Source: CAYJAD01 sp964368075
GTDB lineage: Bacteria > Desulfobacterota > Desulfovibrionia > Desulfovibrionales > Desulfovibrionaceae
Length of the DNA: 64,000 bases
Assembly (NCBI GenBank): GCA_964368075.1
Contig: CAYJAD010000008.1
Location: 8,906-72,905 of the forward strand
Direction of reading: 5' to 3'
Shown: positions 16,520 through 25,259 of the stretch, one piece after another
Numbering within the stretch: position 1 is the first letter of the stretch
Layout of the letters: each line of letters opens with the position of its first letter
Translations under genes and position numbers: made by a program
The notes under the pieces: model-generated
Databases searched by the model: none
What the model was told of the DNA's origin: nothing
Seen by the model: only the letters and a program-made list of their open reading frames with translations

Positions 16520-17011
16520 TTATGCCAATTTTTCCTTCACATAATTTACCAATCCGCCTTTGGCTACCAATTCAGCCATGGCTTCGGAAAGTGGCGGACA
16601 TTGAATGCTTACGCCAGTGGTCACATTGGTTATGCGGCCGGTGCTGGCATCTACGTCTAATTCATCGCCGTCATTAAATTTGCTCACTTCATCGCCCACT
16701 TCCATGAGCATGAGCCCCATATTAAAAGCATTGCGATAAAAAATACGGGCAAAACTATGACCAATAACCAGCTTCATACCGGCGCCCAAAATGGCAAGCG
16801 GCGCATGCTCTCGAGAAGAGCCACAACCAAAGTTGCGCTCAGCCACCATAATATCTCCGGCTTGCACGCGCTTCACCCAACCAGGCTCTAGCCCTTCCAT
16901 GCAATTTTCACCTAATACCTGCATATCTGCCGTTACTAAAAAACGAGCCGGGATAATGGCATCTGTATCAATATGTTCACCAACTTTATGCGCTTTTCCA
17001 TGAAATTTCAT
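16520..17011 (-). CDS. leuD: 3-Isopropylmalate dehydratase small subunit
   Basis: The swivel-domain subunit of the LeuCD aconitase-type isomerase that turns 2- into 3-isopropylmalate. The 163 residues fit the short, archaeal-type subunit rather than the 200-residue enterobacterial one. Visible motifs are HIDTDAIIPARFL near the N-terminus and NFGCGSSREHAPLAI, the loop that contacts substrate. AGAGAGG precedes the start, and leuC ends 12 bases upstream, so the two subunits are produced together. Confidence 0.96.
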   Translation of the reverse strand: MKFHGKAHKVGEHIDTDAIIPARFLVTADMQVLGENCMEGLEPGWVKRVQAGDIMVAERNFGCGSSREHAPLAILGAGMKLVIGHSFARIFYRNAFNMGLMLMEVGDEVSKFNDGDELDVDASTGRITNVTTGVSIQCPPLSEAMAELVAKGGLVNYVKEKLA

Positions 17012-17023
17012 AGCATGCCTCTC

Positions 17024-18283
17024 TTATAATTCCTGGGGATCGCATACAATTCCGGCCACAGCAGAAGCTGCTGCCACCAGCGGACTTGCCAAATACACCT
17101 CTGACTGCAAGCTGCCCATGCGTCCTTTAAAGTTACGATTGGTTGTGGCAACGGCTCTTTCACCATCACCTAAAATACCCATATAGCCACCCAAGCAAGG
17201 GCCGCATGTGGGCGGACTGATAATACAACCGGCATCGGTAAAGATATCAAAAAGCCCTTCTTGCATACTTTGTTTCCATATGCTGGGTGTAGCTGGAATG
17301 ACGATACAGCGCACAGATTTATCTACTTTGCGGCCTTGTAAAATTTCAGCGGCATCGCGCATATCCTTAATGCGTCCATTGGTACACGAACCAATGATGA
17401 CTTGCTGAATAGTTACATCTTTTACTTCAGATACAGGCTTTACATTATCAGGAATGTGCGGACAAGCCACCACAGGTCCAAGACCCGTTACATCAAAGTG
17501 CACTTCGCTTTCATACTCTGCGCCGGCATCAGCACTAATTTTTTCTTGATTGGGGCGATGGTGCGTATTTCCGTAAGCAATGGTAGCATCGTCAGAGGCA
17601 AAAAGCCCCACCTTGCCACCGGCTTCAATGGCCATATTTGCCATGGTCAAACGACCTTCAATATCCAATGCATTGATGACAGACCCATCAAATTCAAGGG
17701 CTCTATACAAGGCGCCATCTACACCTATTTTCCCGATAAGCATAAGAATCAAATCTTTAGCGCGAACATACTTTGACATGGTGCCGCTATAGGTAACACG
17801 AATAGATGGTGGAACTTTAAACCACGTTTCGCCAAGAGCCATGCCGCCAGCAACATCTGTGGAGCCAAGACCTGTGGCAAAAGCTCCTACACCGCCGTAG
17901 GTGCAGGTATGGCTGTCAGCACCAATAACAATATCACCAGCGCCCACAAGGCCAAGCTCTGGTAAAAGAGCATGCTCAACGCCGCTATCTCCGCCTTCAT
18001 AATAATGCGTTAGGCCTTGTTCAGCGGCAAATTTACGGGAAACAAGCACCTGATTGGCAGAGTCAATGTCTTTAGGTGGTGTAAAATGGTCCATAACTAA
18101 GACGACTTTGTCTTTATCAAAAACCTTTTTTGCACCCATGCCATGAAAAGATTTAATGGATAAAGGCGCTGTAATGTCATTGGCAAGAACTAAGGATAAT
18201 TTGCAACGTACTATTTGCCCTACTTCCTTAACTTCTTGCTCTGTATGCCTTTGCAAAATTTTTTGTGCTAAAGTATGTGCCAT
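17024..18283 (-). CDS. leuC: 3-Isopropylmalate dehydratase large subunit
   Basis: Carries the [4Fe-4S] cluster of the LeuCD isomerase. The 419 residues match the shorter HACN-type large subunit that pairs with a separate small subunit. Cluster ligands are the cysteine in IIGSCTNGR and the two in PPTCGPCLGGYMG; other aconitase-family blocks are DHFTPPKDI, GADSHTCTYGGVGAFATGLGSTD and the NRNFKGRMG loop. GGGAGAG precedes the ATG and leuA ends 12 bases upstream. Confidence 0.97.
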   Translation of the reverse strand: MAHTLAQKILQRHTEQEVKEVGQIVRCKLSLVLANDITAPLSIKSFHGMGAKKVFDKDKVVLVMDHFTPPKDIDSANQVLVSRKFAAEQGLTHYYEGGDSGVEHALLPELGLVGAGDIVIGADSHTCTYGGVGAFATGLGSTDVAGGMALGETWFKVPPSIRVTYSGTMSKYVRAKDLILMLIGKIGVDGALYRALEFDGSVINALDIEGRLTMANMAIEAGGKVGLFASDDATIAYGNTHHRPNQEKISADAGAEYESEVHFDVTGLGPVVACPHIPDNVKPVSEVKDVTIQQVIIGSCTNGRIKDMRDAAEILQGRKVDKSVRCIVIPATPSIWKQSMQEGLFDIFTDAGCIISPPTCGPCLGGYMGILGDGERAVATTNRNFKGRMGSLQSEVYLASPLVAAASAVAGIVCDPQEL

Positions 18284-18295
18284 ATAATTCTCTCC

Positions 18296-19828
18296 CTACT
18301 CGCATTCGCGTTCTTTTTTAGCCAACGAATTTAAAGCGTTGACATAGGCTCTGGCTGAAGCCACCGTAATATCAGGATGTGCGCCACGCCCTACGGCGCA
18401 AATGGTAGAAGCTGTATCGCAAATACGCACTGTCACTTCCCCTTGAGCATCGGTTCCACCGGTGATGGCATTAACCACATATTGTTGCAATTCTGGTTTT
18501 CTATTTACAATGCTACTAATAGTATTAAGCAAAGCATCCACAGGGCCGACTCCAAAGCCTGCGCCGCGTCTTTCCTCGCCATCCACTTCCATAACCACGG
18601 CTGCCGTGGGGGGAATGTCTTGTGTAGAAGAAGAACTGATGCTTGCATGAATAAGACGATAGCGATCGGGCAGGTGATACACTTCTTCCAGAACCAAAGC
18701 CACCAAATCTTCATCATGAACGGTTTTTTTCATGTCAGCAAGATTCTTCACGGCATTGAAGACTTGATTGGTTTGCTCTTCATCAAGATCATAACCCAGC
18801 TTTTTCAATTTTGAAGAAACAGCATTACGACCTGAATGTTTGCCAAGCACCAAATCACTGGTGGTACGCCCCACTGATTCCGGCGTCATGATCTCGTAAG
18901 TTTCGCGATTTTTTAACATGCCGTCTTGATGAATGCCCGACTCATGCGCAAAGGCATTGCCGCCAATAATGGCTTTGTTAGCAGGAATAGGCCAGCCAAT
19001 GGTGGAAGAAAGCAAACTACAAGCAGGATACAATTTTTCTGTATTAATATTGCATTCAAAACCATAATAATCTTTACGAACTCGTAAAGCCATGGCAACT
19101 TCTTCAAGGGAGGCATTGCCCGCACGCTCTCCAATACCGGAAAGAGTGACTTCAACCTGCCGCGCACCGGCGCGCAAAGCAGCCAAGGTACTGGCCACGC
19201 CCACACCCAAATCATTATGGGCATGCACACTAAAGATGGCTTTATCGCTATTGGGGGTATTTTCTATAACGTAGCGCACAAGCTCTGCATATTCTTCCGG
19301 CATGGCATAGCCCACAGTATCGGGTAAATTAATAACCTTAGCGCCGGCCTTAATGACAGCTTCTGTAACGCGACAAAGAAAATCTTTATCGGAACGCGAA
19401 GCGTCTTCGCAAGAAAACTCCACATTGGAAGTATAGGAAGCGGCATGCTTTACTGCAGCCACAGACATGGCAAGAACTTCATCGGGAGTTTTGCGCAATT
19501 TATGCTTCATATGCAAATCAGATGTGGATAAAAAAGTATGAATGCGTGGCTGTTCGGCCTCTTTTATGGCATCCCAGCAGCGGTCAATGTCGGCCTTCAT
19601 GGAACGGCACAAGCCTGCTACCTGCACCATATGCGTTTGCGAGGCAATGGCTTGAACAGCTTCAAAATCGCCTTGGCTGGCGGCAGGAAAACCCGCTTCA
19701 ATAATATCTACACCCACAATTTCCAATTGACGGGCAAGGCGCAATTTTTCGGCAAGGTTCATGGTTGCCCCTGGGGATTGTTCCCCATCGCGCAAAGTAG
19801 TGTCAAAAAAGTAAATTCGATTACTCAT
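18296..19828 (-). CDS. leuA: 2-Isopropylmalate synthase
   Basis: Condenses acetyl-CoA with 2-ketoisovalerate, the committed step of leucine synthesis. The 510 residues contain the TIM-barrel catalytic domain (about 4-270) with FFDTTLRDGEQSPGATMN, the metal-binding SVHAHNDLGVGVA, and GIGERAGNASLEE. A linker with HESGIHQDGMLK follows, then the C-terminal regulatory domain (about 385-500) where leucine binds in the family. AAGGA precedes the ATG. It heads the leuA-C-D-B run. Upstream lies a 168-base leader after pssA that may contain a short leader ORF and hairpin. Confidence 0.97.
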   Translation of the reverse strand: MSNRIYFFDTTLRDGEQSPGATMNLAEKLRLARQLEIVGVDIIEAGFPAASQGDFEAVQAIASQTHMVQVAGLCRSMKADIDRCWDAIKEAEQPRIHTFLSTSDLHMKHKLRKTPDEVLAMSVAAVKHAASYTSNVEFSCEDASRSDKDFLCRVTEAVIKAGAKVINLPDTVGYAMPEEYAELVRYVIENTPNSDKAIFSVHAHNDLGVGVASTLAALRAGARQVEVTLSGIGERAGNASLEEVAMALRVRKDYYGFECNINTEKLYPACSLLSSTIGWPIPANKAIIGGNAFAHESGIHQDGMLKNRETYEIMTPESVGRTTSDLVLGKHSGRNAVSSKLKKLGYDLDEEQTNQVFNAVKNLADMKKTVHDEDLVALVLEEVYHLPDRYRLIHASISSSSTQDIPPTAAVVMEVDGEERRGAGFGVGPVDALLNTISSIVNRKPELQQYVVNAITGGTDAQGEVTVRICDTASTICAVGRGAHPDITVASARAYVNALNSLAKKERECE

Positions 19829-19872
19829 GTTTTTTCCTTATTTTCTCTTTGGCAATATGCCGATTATAAACT

Positions 19873-19986
19873 CTATACCTTCTTCATATCCTGTAGCGGG
19901 TAAAAAAATACACCGCAAAGCTCAGCCTTGAGCTCTGTATGGGGTAATGTGGTGAGAAAAAACACAGGAAAACCGTAGGAGCTCAT
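19873..19986 (-). promoter_or_regulatory. Possible leu leader ORF (37 codons) before leuA
   Basis: An ATG just after the pssA stop opens a 37-codon frame ending 44 bases before leuA. It contains five leucine codons (CTC, TTA, CTC, CTT, CTA) but not in a row as in classic leuL. The hairpin AGCTCA-N4-TGAGCT (19919-19934) and a T-run (19902-19909) lie inside it. Attenuation is a possibility, not shown. Confidence 0.3.
19902..19934 (-). terminator. Weak hairpin with distal T-run between pssA and leuA
   Basis: AGCTCA-AGGC-TGAGCT (minus strand) followed about nine bases later by a run of T. It could be a weak terminator for pssA or an attenuator for the leu genes. Confidence 0.4.
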
Positions 19987-19995
19987 GACATATCT

Positions 19996-20754
19996 TTAGT
20001 CATCTTGTAGCGATAGACCACGTAGTAGCTCACGATTACGACGAGGAAGGACAATGTAGGTATAAATAAGACCAACCATAATATAGACCATGGCCACCAC
20101 AAATCCTAACAATTTTGGCCTAGAAACCAAAAGTGCAAAAAGAAGTATAGCTGTGACCATAGAACTAAAAGGATGAGCGCGTAAGAAAGCATACTCTTTA
20201 AAAGAATAATACCTTACCCTACTCACCATCAAAATACCTAACAGCAAGGTTAAAACCAATGCTACAGGAGGCAAAGCGCCGGCAATGGACTCAGGAATAA
20301 AGCCTGCGAAAAAGATAAAACTCACCGCAGAACACCCCGCTGCAGGCGAAGGTAAACCTATAAAAAATTTCTTATTGGTTACGGCAGTGGAAACATTAAA
20401 GCGAGCTAAACGTAAGGCCGCACAGGCTGTAAAAATAAAACATACCGCCAAGCCTAAACGGCCATAGCTTTGTAAATGCCAATGCCACATGACAATGGAA
20501 GGTGCTACACCAAAGGCCACCAAATCTGCCAAAGAATCGTATTGTATGCCAAATTCACTGGCAGTATTGGTAAGTCTTGCCACTTTACCATCTAAGCCAT
20601 CCATAAGCGCAGAAAAGAGCACAGCCAAAGCAGCCGTTTCAAAGCGCCCTTCTGAGGCCATGACAATGGCTAAAAAGCCCGAGAACAAACTCAAGCTTGT
20701 TATCATATTAGGGAGTAAATACACACCCTTGCGTGGCGGTTTCTTCTTATCCAT
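19996..20754 (-). CDS. pssA: CDP-diacylglycerol-serine O-phosphatidyltransferase
   Basis: Inner-membrane enzyme that makes phosphatidylserine from CDP-diacylglycerol and serine. The 252 residues contain the CDP-alcohol phosphotransferase motif D-G-x2-D-G-x-x-A-R-x8-G-x3-D-x3-D, seen as MDGLDGKVAR then GIQYDSLAD with Asp at 52, 55, 73 and 77. Six to eight hydrophobic segments surround it (LITSLSLFSGFLAIV type at 15-33). It follows psd by 58 bases, giving a two-step phosphatidylethanolamine pathway in one transcript, and precedes the leu genes. Confidence 0.95.
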   Translation of the reverse strand: MDKKKPPRKGVYLLPNMITSLSLFSGFLAIVMASEGRFETAALAVLFSALMDGLDGKVARLTNTASEFGIQYDSLADLVAFGVAPSIVMWHWHLQSYGRLGLAVCFIFTACAALRLARFNVSTAVTNKKFFIGLPSPAAGCSAVSFIFFAGFIPESIAGALPPVALVLTLLLGILMVSRVRYYSFKEYAFLRAHPFSSMVTAILLFALLVSRPKLLGFVVAMVYIMVGLIYTYIVLPRRNRELLRGLSLQDD

Positions 20755-20812
20755 ATAGTACTCATTCTTAAAGCATCTCAGAAAGATACTTTCCTAAATC
20801 TGCAAAACTTTA

Positions 20813-21457
20813 TTACACTTTTTTCCGTGCCAAAACACTTTGTCCGGCAAAAACTTGTTCGCCGATGGTCACAGCACTGACGTAATCATCAGGAATATAC
20901 AAATCCACACGAGACCCAAAACGAATCATGCCAAAGCGCTCTCCCCTTTGCAAATTATCCCCTTCATCGCAACGGCATACAATGCGTCGAGCTATAAGTC
21001 CGGCAATTTGCACCATAGTCCACTGATTCCCATCGGCATCTTTTAAAGCATAGGCGCAGCGTTCATTATCAGTGGCGGCTTTATCCCATGCAGCATTCAA
21101 AAATTTACCCGCATGGTAGTAAATACCTTCTACCTGACAATCCACAGGGGCTCTATTCACGTGTACGCTAAAAACATTCATAAAAACACAAATGCAAACG
21201 CGATTTTCGCCACTCACAGGGTCTTTTCGCAAATCCACACGGATGATACGTCCATCGGCAGGACTTACGGCAATATCTTTTGTTTGTGGCACTACTCTTT
21301 CAGGGTCTCTAAAGAAATGACAAGAAAACCATGTGAGCACCAAAAAGACCAATGCCAAGGGCCAACACCCCATTACTGCAAAACTCAATGTGGTAAAAGC
21401 ACATAAACCTATACAAGGCCAACCCTCAGCCGTTATGCCTATGGATGCTGTACGCAT
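20813..21457 (-). CDS. psd: Phosphatidylserine decarboxylase (short, PSD-A type)
   Basis: Makes phosphatidylethanolamine from phosphatidylserine. The 214 residues fit the short, archaeal-like form. Two hydrophobic segments near the N-terminus (about 8-45) anchor it, then SPADGRIIRVD and FMNVFSVHVNRAPVDC match the conserved core. The self-cleavage site, where serine becomes the pyruvoyl group, is FGSRVD with Gly181-Ser182. AGGA precedes the start. Partner of the following pssA gene. Confidence 0.95.
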   Translation of the reverse strand: MRTASIGITAEGWPCIGLCAFTTLSFAVMGCWPLALVFLVLTWFSCHFFRDPERVVPQTKDIAVSPADGRIIRVDLRKDPVSGENRVCICVFMNVFSVHVNRAPVDCQVEGIYYHAGKFLNAAWDKAATDNERCAYALKDADGNQWTMVQIAGLIARRIVCRCDEGDNLQRGERFGMIRFGSRVDLYIPDDYVSAVTIGEQVFAGQSVLARKKV

Positions 21458-21564
21458 AAAAATTTCCTATTGTTATAATATAGCTGTTTATATAGGCTAT
21501 ATATACGAAAGCAAGGGCAAAGGTCAAGTGAAAGATTTTCTATAAAAACGCTTTATTATACCTA

Positions 21565-23136
21565 TTATACGGCTAATTTACTTTCAATTTTTCCTTCTAT
21601 ATGCACTGTAAAGCTTCGCAGAACTTTATCAATGCGCACTGTCCCCAGAGCCGCGCCGCGCATGGCTTTAATATGACGCACTTCTGCACATAAAATCTGT
21701 GCCGTGGGGTTATCCCTTTGCCAGCTTTTTACCGCGGCAAGACTCGCGGCCTCTTGTAAGGTTCTTTCGGGAATTTCTTGCCCGGAAAAGTGCCGCCTAA
21801 TAATGCAATGAGAACCTGGGCCACCTTCCACATGCAACCAAATATCTTTGGCTGCCGCTGCTCGCAAAGCCGCCCCATTACCCTTGGCATCTTTTCCACG
21901 TAATATAATAAAACCATCGCTACTTTTAAATGCTTGCACACCTTTAGGCAGTGTTTTTTGTGATAGCGCAACATTTTTTTGTGCCTTTACTAAGTTATGG
22001 GCACCGGCTTCCACCACTGATGCCAAACTTTGTGTGGCAAGCATTTGTTCTTCCAATTCTTGGCGTCGCTTTTGTAAATATTCCAAACCACGCCGACCAC
22101 GTCCGGCCTTATGAAAGAAAGCTTGCATATTTTCGCGCACGCTCAAACGGCTGTCTAGCTCTATGACAGGATAAGTGGCGTCTTCGGTTTCTATACGCTT
22201 TTCTTTTATGTTAGCAGGATATTTCCAAATAATACTTTGCAGTACAAGCCCCTGCTCTTGTGCTTTTGCCATCTTCTGAAGGCGTTTTTCATCCTCTTGC
22301 AATTTTTCTAAGAGGCGTTGCAGGCGTGCAGCTTCACGCTGATGTGGCAAAGCAGCCTTACTGCGCAATTTTTCTGCCCCTACCCCCAATACCAAAGCAT
22401 CGCCAACCCGCGATGTGGCCTCCAAGGGATTTTCAAACACGCTCTCATGCCCATGCATACCCCGTAAAACAGGAGGTAAAGGCCATGGGCTAATGCGCGG
22501 TACATCTTGAGCAGTTGGCATAGCCTCCACAACAGGGTCTGTTTCATATACATACAAATCCCCACCGCCCATTTCCAAGTCCATGAGTAAAGCTTGCGCA
22601 TCTAAAGGATCAAGCAAGGGGAGTAAGCGCCGTAAAGCCGGACTGAGCACAGGCCATTGACGCCAATTGTCACAAGCATCTGCCACATGTAGAGGTTCAG
22701 GCCAAGAAATATCCTCTTGCATAAAATCCAATGCCGGAGATTTACCTAAAAAAAGCTGTATGCCTTCGCGCAAGTCAAGCACCAACCACGTTTCTTGGCC
22801 TGGTTGCTGTGTTTGCAAACTGTGTGTATGAAAAAGTAAAAGCAAGCGCCGCCCAATCCAATCTGCCGAACAGGACGCAATGCGTCGCCCCACACAATAT
22901 TTACGCCAACGCATCACTATGGCCGAAGGTGCGGCGTCGGTGACGGGGCGTTCTTTGGCAAGATAGCAAAAGGCATCTTTTCGACCTACTTTGAAAACAA
23001 GATGTTGCTTACGTTGTTGCGCATAAAATGTGAGCACAAACACATTTTCCAAAGGTGATTGAATTTTTTCTAAACGGGCTCCCGTTAAGAGCGGCGTTAA
23101 AGCATCGCAAAAGCGGCGAAATACATGTACGTCCAC
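21565..23136 (-). CDS. NFACT family protein (RqcH / FbpA-like)
   Basis: A 523-residue homologue of RqcH/Rqc2, which binds the free large ribosomal subunit and adds alanine tails to stalled nascent chains. Layout: NFACT-N (about 5-180, beginning MDVHVFRRFCDALTPLL), helix-hairpin-helix region, a coiled-coil stretch (about 265-400; REAARLQRLLEKLQEDEKRLQKMAKA), and NFACT-R (about 400-500) with IILRGKDAKGN and DIWLHVEGGPGSHCII. The start is GTG at 23136 with AGAGG upstream. A dispersed palindromic repeat lies 57 bases before the start. The role in quality control is from the family; older annotations call it fibronectin-binding. Confidence 0.88.
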   Translation of the reverse strand: MDVHVFRRFCDALTPLLTGARLEKIQSPLENVFVLTFYAQQRKQHLVFKVGRKDAFCYLAKERPVTDAAPSAIVMRWRKYCVGRRIASCSADWIGRRLLLLFHTHSLQTQQPGQETWLVLDLREGIQLFLGKSPALDFMQEDISWPEPLHVADACDNWRQWPVLSPALRRLLPLLDPLDAQALLMDLEMGGGDLYVYETDPVVEAMPTAQDVPRISPWPLPPVLRGMHGHESVFENPLEATSRVGDALVLGVGAEKLRSKAALPHQREAARLQRLLEKLQEDEKRLQKMAKAQEQGLVLQSIIWKYPANIKEKRIETEDATYPVIELDSRLSVRENMQAFFHKAGRGRRGLEYLQKRRQELEEQMLATQSLASVVEAGAHNLVKAQKNVALSQKTLPKGVQAFKSSDGFIILRGKDAKGNGAALRAAAAKDIWLHVEGGPGSHCIIRRHFSGQEIPERTLQEAASLAAVKSWQRDNPTAQILCAEVRHIKAMRGAALGTVRIDKVLRSFTVHIEGKIESKLAV

Positions 23137-23192
23137 AAAAACCTCTTGCTTTTATAATAATGGGTTTTGTACAAATTTTACCTATTCAAGGG

Positions 23193-23258
23193 CCTGCACA
23201 GTTATTTTTTGTGCTGTTGTAAAAAAATTATATTTTTGCGTAAATCGTCATGTGCAGG
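23193..23258 (+). repeat. Dispersed MITE-like repeat (copy A)
   Basis: A 66-bp element with 8-bp inverted ends CCTGCACA and TGTGCAGG. It matches the reverse strand of 63061-63118 over most of its length, including TTATTTTTTGTGCTGTTGTA and TTTTGCGTAAATCG. A GCACA-TTTGTGC type hairpin lies inside. It sits in the leader of the NFACT gene. Confidence 0.75.
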
Positions 23259-23307
23259 AGTCTTTATTCTCTTATAACATTCGTATAGTAAGAAATTCTA
23301 CGGTCAT

Positions 23308-23353
23308 AAAAAACAATGGCGGCAAAAAGCTGTTTTTATCAACTTTTTGCCGC
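23308..23353 (-). terminator. Intrinsic terminator of the DksA-like gene
   Basis: GCGGCAAAAAG pairs perfectly with CTTTTTGCCGC (11 bp, 13-base loop); the minus strand then runs into a T-rich tract. Confidence 0.88.
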
Positions 23354-23401
23354 ACTAAAACTATGAGATGACTCTAGTAGCTCTGTATATAAAGAGCCTT
23401 A

Positions 23402-23764
23402 CTAATCACCACGTAAATGTTCGTCTTCTTCTTGCTTACTTTTGCAAGCAATGCACAATTTTGTTACAGGACGCGCATTTAATCGAGGTACACCTATATC
23501 TTCGCCACACTCATCGCAATATCCGTATGTTCCATCATCAATACGTTGTAAAGCTGATTGAATTTTGCGTATAAGACGGCGCTCTCTGTCACGTATGCGT
23601 AAAGTAAAAGCGCGATCCGACTCTGCTGTGGCTCTATCAGCCGGATCAGCAAAGACTTCATTACTGTCAGTCAACTCTTCAATGGTGGAATCGCCCTTAC
23701 TTTGCGCTTCTTCCAACATGAGGGTTAATTTTTCACGAAAAAAATCTATATCTTTTTGTTCCAT
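23402..23764 (-). CDS. DksA/TraR family zinc-finger protein
   Basis: A 120-residue protein that probably binds RNA polymerase through its secondary channel, as DksA does with ppGpp. It has an N-terminal helical hairpin (about 1-75) and a C-terminal four-cysteine zinc finger CDECGEDIGVPRLNARP then CIAC. The family acidic tip is represented by the DPADRATAES stretch. The start at 23764 is chosen over an upstream in-frame codon because GGAGG lies just before it. The gene stands alone with its own terminator. Whether it acts as true DksA or as a paralogue cannot be told from one copy. Confidence 0.88.
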   Translation of the reverse strand: MEQKDIDFFREKLTLMLEEAQSKGDSTIEELTDSNEVFADPADRATAESDRAFTLRIRDRERRLIRKIQSALQRIDDGTYGYCDECGEDIGVPRLNARPVTKLCIACKSKQEEDEHLRGD

Positions 23765-23946
23765 TACTTCCTCCAAACACAATTCCATAGAATGCTATTT
23801 AAGGTATTTTATCAAAGAACATCTTCAAGGCAAAGATGCTATATGATAATGAAAAATATGTAAAGCTTTTTCCTAATTTGTGAAGGAGGTCAATGTTAAA
23901 AGGAGTAGATTTTTTAACATTTTTCTGAAATCAATGCTGATAGTAA

Positions 23947-25044
23947 TTATTCTACTACAACATTTTGCGCCAATATTTCTTCTCTTTTTGCTTTTTTAGC
24001 ATCTTCCCAGAGGGGTTCATGCCATTTTTGCGTTGTTTGCCTTTGTGGCCTTACAAAAAGCGTTTCTTCTGCTTGTCCCTGTGGGCCTTGACGCAACATC
24101 ACAGCTACCACCCCATCTTTATTCTGTTGTGCTGCTTTAACAGCTTTAGGGGAATAGGAAGCCACAAAAGCTGCGGCATCTTCTAATATTTCTCTTTGCC
24201 AACCATGCATATACCGCCCCACAGCTAAAGGCCCTGCAAAATCTCGCAAGCGAAACACATAGTCTTGAGGCTGAACAAGCCCCTGCAAAGCAGTATTACT
24301 AGCGGCATTGCGCCCTATGGCAAGCCAATGCTGCCCTTTACCGTCTGCGTCCCAATATTGCCGACCTGTATGTGCCAAAGTAAAATCCTCCGGCGTGGGG
24401 CAAGCTAGGCGTGTAAGCACCATCCAGTAACGACTGGCATTTTCTTGCTCTGCCAACATACATCCGCCAGCCGGCGTAGGAATCTCGCGTATATCAAAAT
24501 ACGCTGCCAACTCCATTTGCTTTTTACGGCCGCGCCCAGAAATGGCATGCAATTTTTCTCTTTCCACCAGTCCCGAAAGCTCTGCCTGCGAAGGCTTGAG
24601 CAAACGCGCTGATAAAGGACGCAACAACGCATCGTTGATGCCACTGCTTTTACGAATAATATTCAAGGTATCGCGCCTTTGTGACATGGGGCGCTGCCCT
24701 AGCACTTCTCCCGAAATAACAAAAGAAGCGCCGTATTTTTTCATTTGCATCTGAGCCGCACGCATAAGCAATATTTTACAATCCACACACGGATTTAGCA
24801 ATTTCCCAAATCCGTGTTCTGGCCTATCTCGCAGAATTTGTACAAATTCTTGCCCAATGGATACAGCGCTTATGTCTAAATTATAAATTTTTCGCCAATG
24901 GGCCAATAATTCAGGCTTACCAAAAAAAGGCGTTACAAAGTGTACACATTTCACTCTTAATCCTTGTTCTTCAATAACTTTAACAGCTAAGATACTGTCT
25001 AAACCACCAGAGAACAAGGCTATGGCATCGTAAGTATTTTTCAT
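23947..25044 (-). CDS. PP-loop ATPase, ThiI/MnmA-like tRNA thiolation type
   Basis: A 365-residue protein whose N-terminal half is an adenine-nucleotide alpha-hydrolase: the PP-loop FSGGLDSILAV at about 10-20, then CVHFVTPFFG, a CVDCK pair and ISGEVLGQRPMSQ. Such proteins adenylate a target, often tRNA uridine, for thiolation. The middle has PAGGCMLAEQE, a second conserved cysteine region. The C-terminal third is variable (ARNAA, YMHGWQREIL) and may bind RNA. The ATG at 25044 is preferred to an upstream TTG at 25080 because the PP-loop should lie close to the N-terminus. The substrate is not proven. Confidence 0.78.
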   Translation of the reverse strand: MKNTYDAIALFSGGLDSILAVKVIEEQGLRVKCVHFVTPFFGKPELLAHWRKIYNLDISAVSIGQEFVQILRDRPEHGFGKLLNPCVDCKILLMRAAQMQMKKYGASFVISGEVLGQRPMSQRRDTLNIIRKSSGINDALLRPLSARLLKPSQAELSGLVEREKLHAISGRGRKKQMELAAYFDIREIPTPAGGCMLAEQENASRYWMVLTRLACPTPEDFTLAHTGRQYWDADGKGQHWLAIGRNAASNTALQGLVQPQDYVFRLRDFAGPLAVGRYMHGWQREILEDAAAFVASYSPKAVKAAQQNKDGVVAVMLRQGPQGQAEETLFVRPQRQTTQKWHEPLWEDAKKAKREEILAQNVVVE

Positions 25045-25185
25045 GGGCTTAGAAATACTGGCAAGAGCCTTAAAGCGCAATAAAAAAATGAGGCCTTTAC
25101 TATTTCCTACATCTAGTACTGAAATAATAAATAATTTTATGGATTAGTGAAAATTTTTTTAAGAGATGATAAGGTTTAAAAGACA

Positions 25186-25224
25186 GAAAGGGAACTTTTT
25201 GCACTTTAGCAAAAGCTCCCTTTC
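25186..25224 (-). terminator. Hairpin after the PPK2 gene, related to the GGGAAACTTTT palindromes
   Basis: GAAAGGGAACTTTTTGC pairs with GCAAAAGCTCCCTTTC across a 6-base loop, 36 bases after the stop. It resembles the palindrome at 15300-15341 in its GGGAA-CTTTTTG pattern and may act as a terminator. Confidence 0.65.
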
Positions 25225-25259
25225 TCCATTCAAAAAATTATCAAGAACTCTTTATGACA

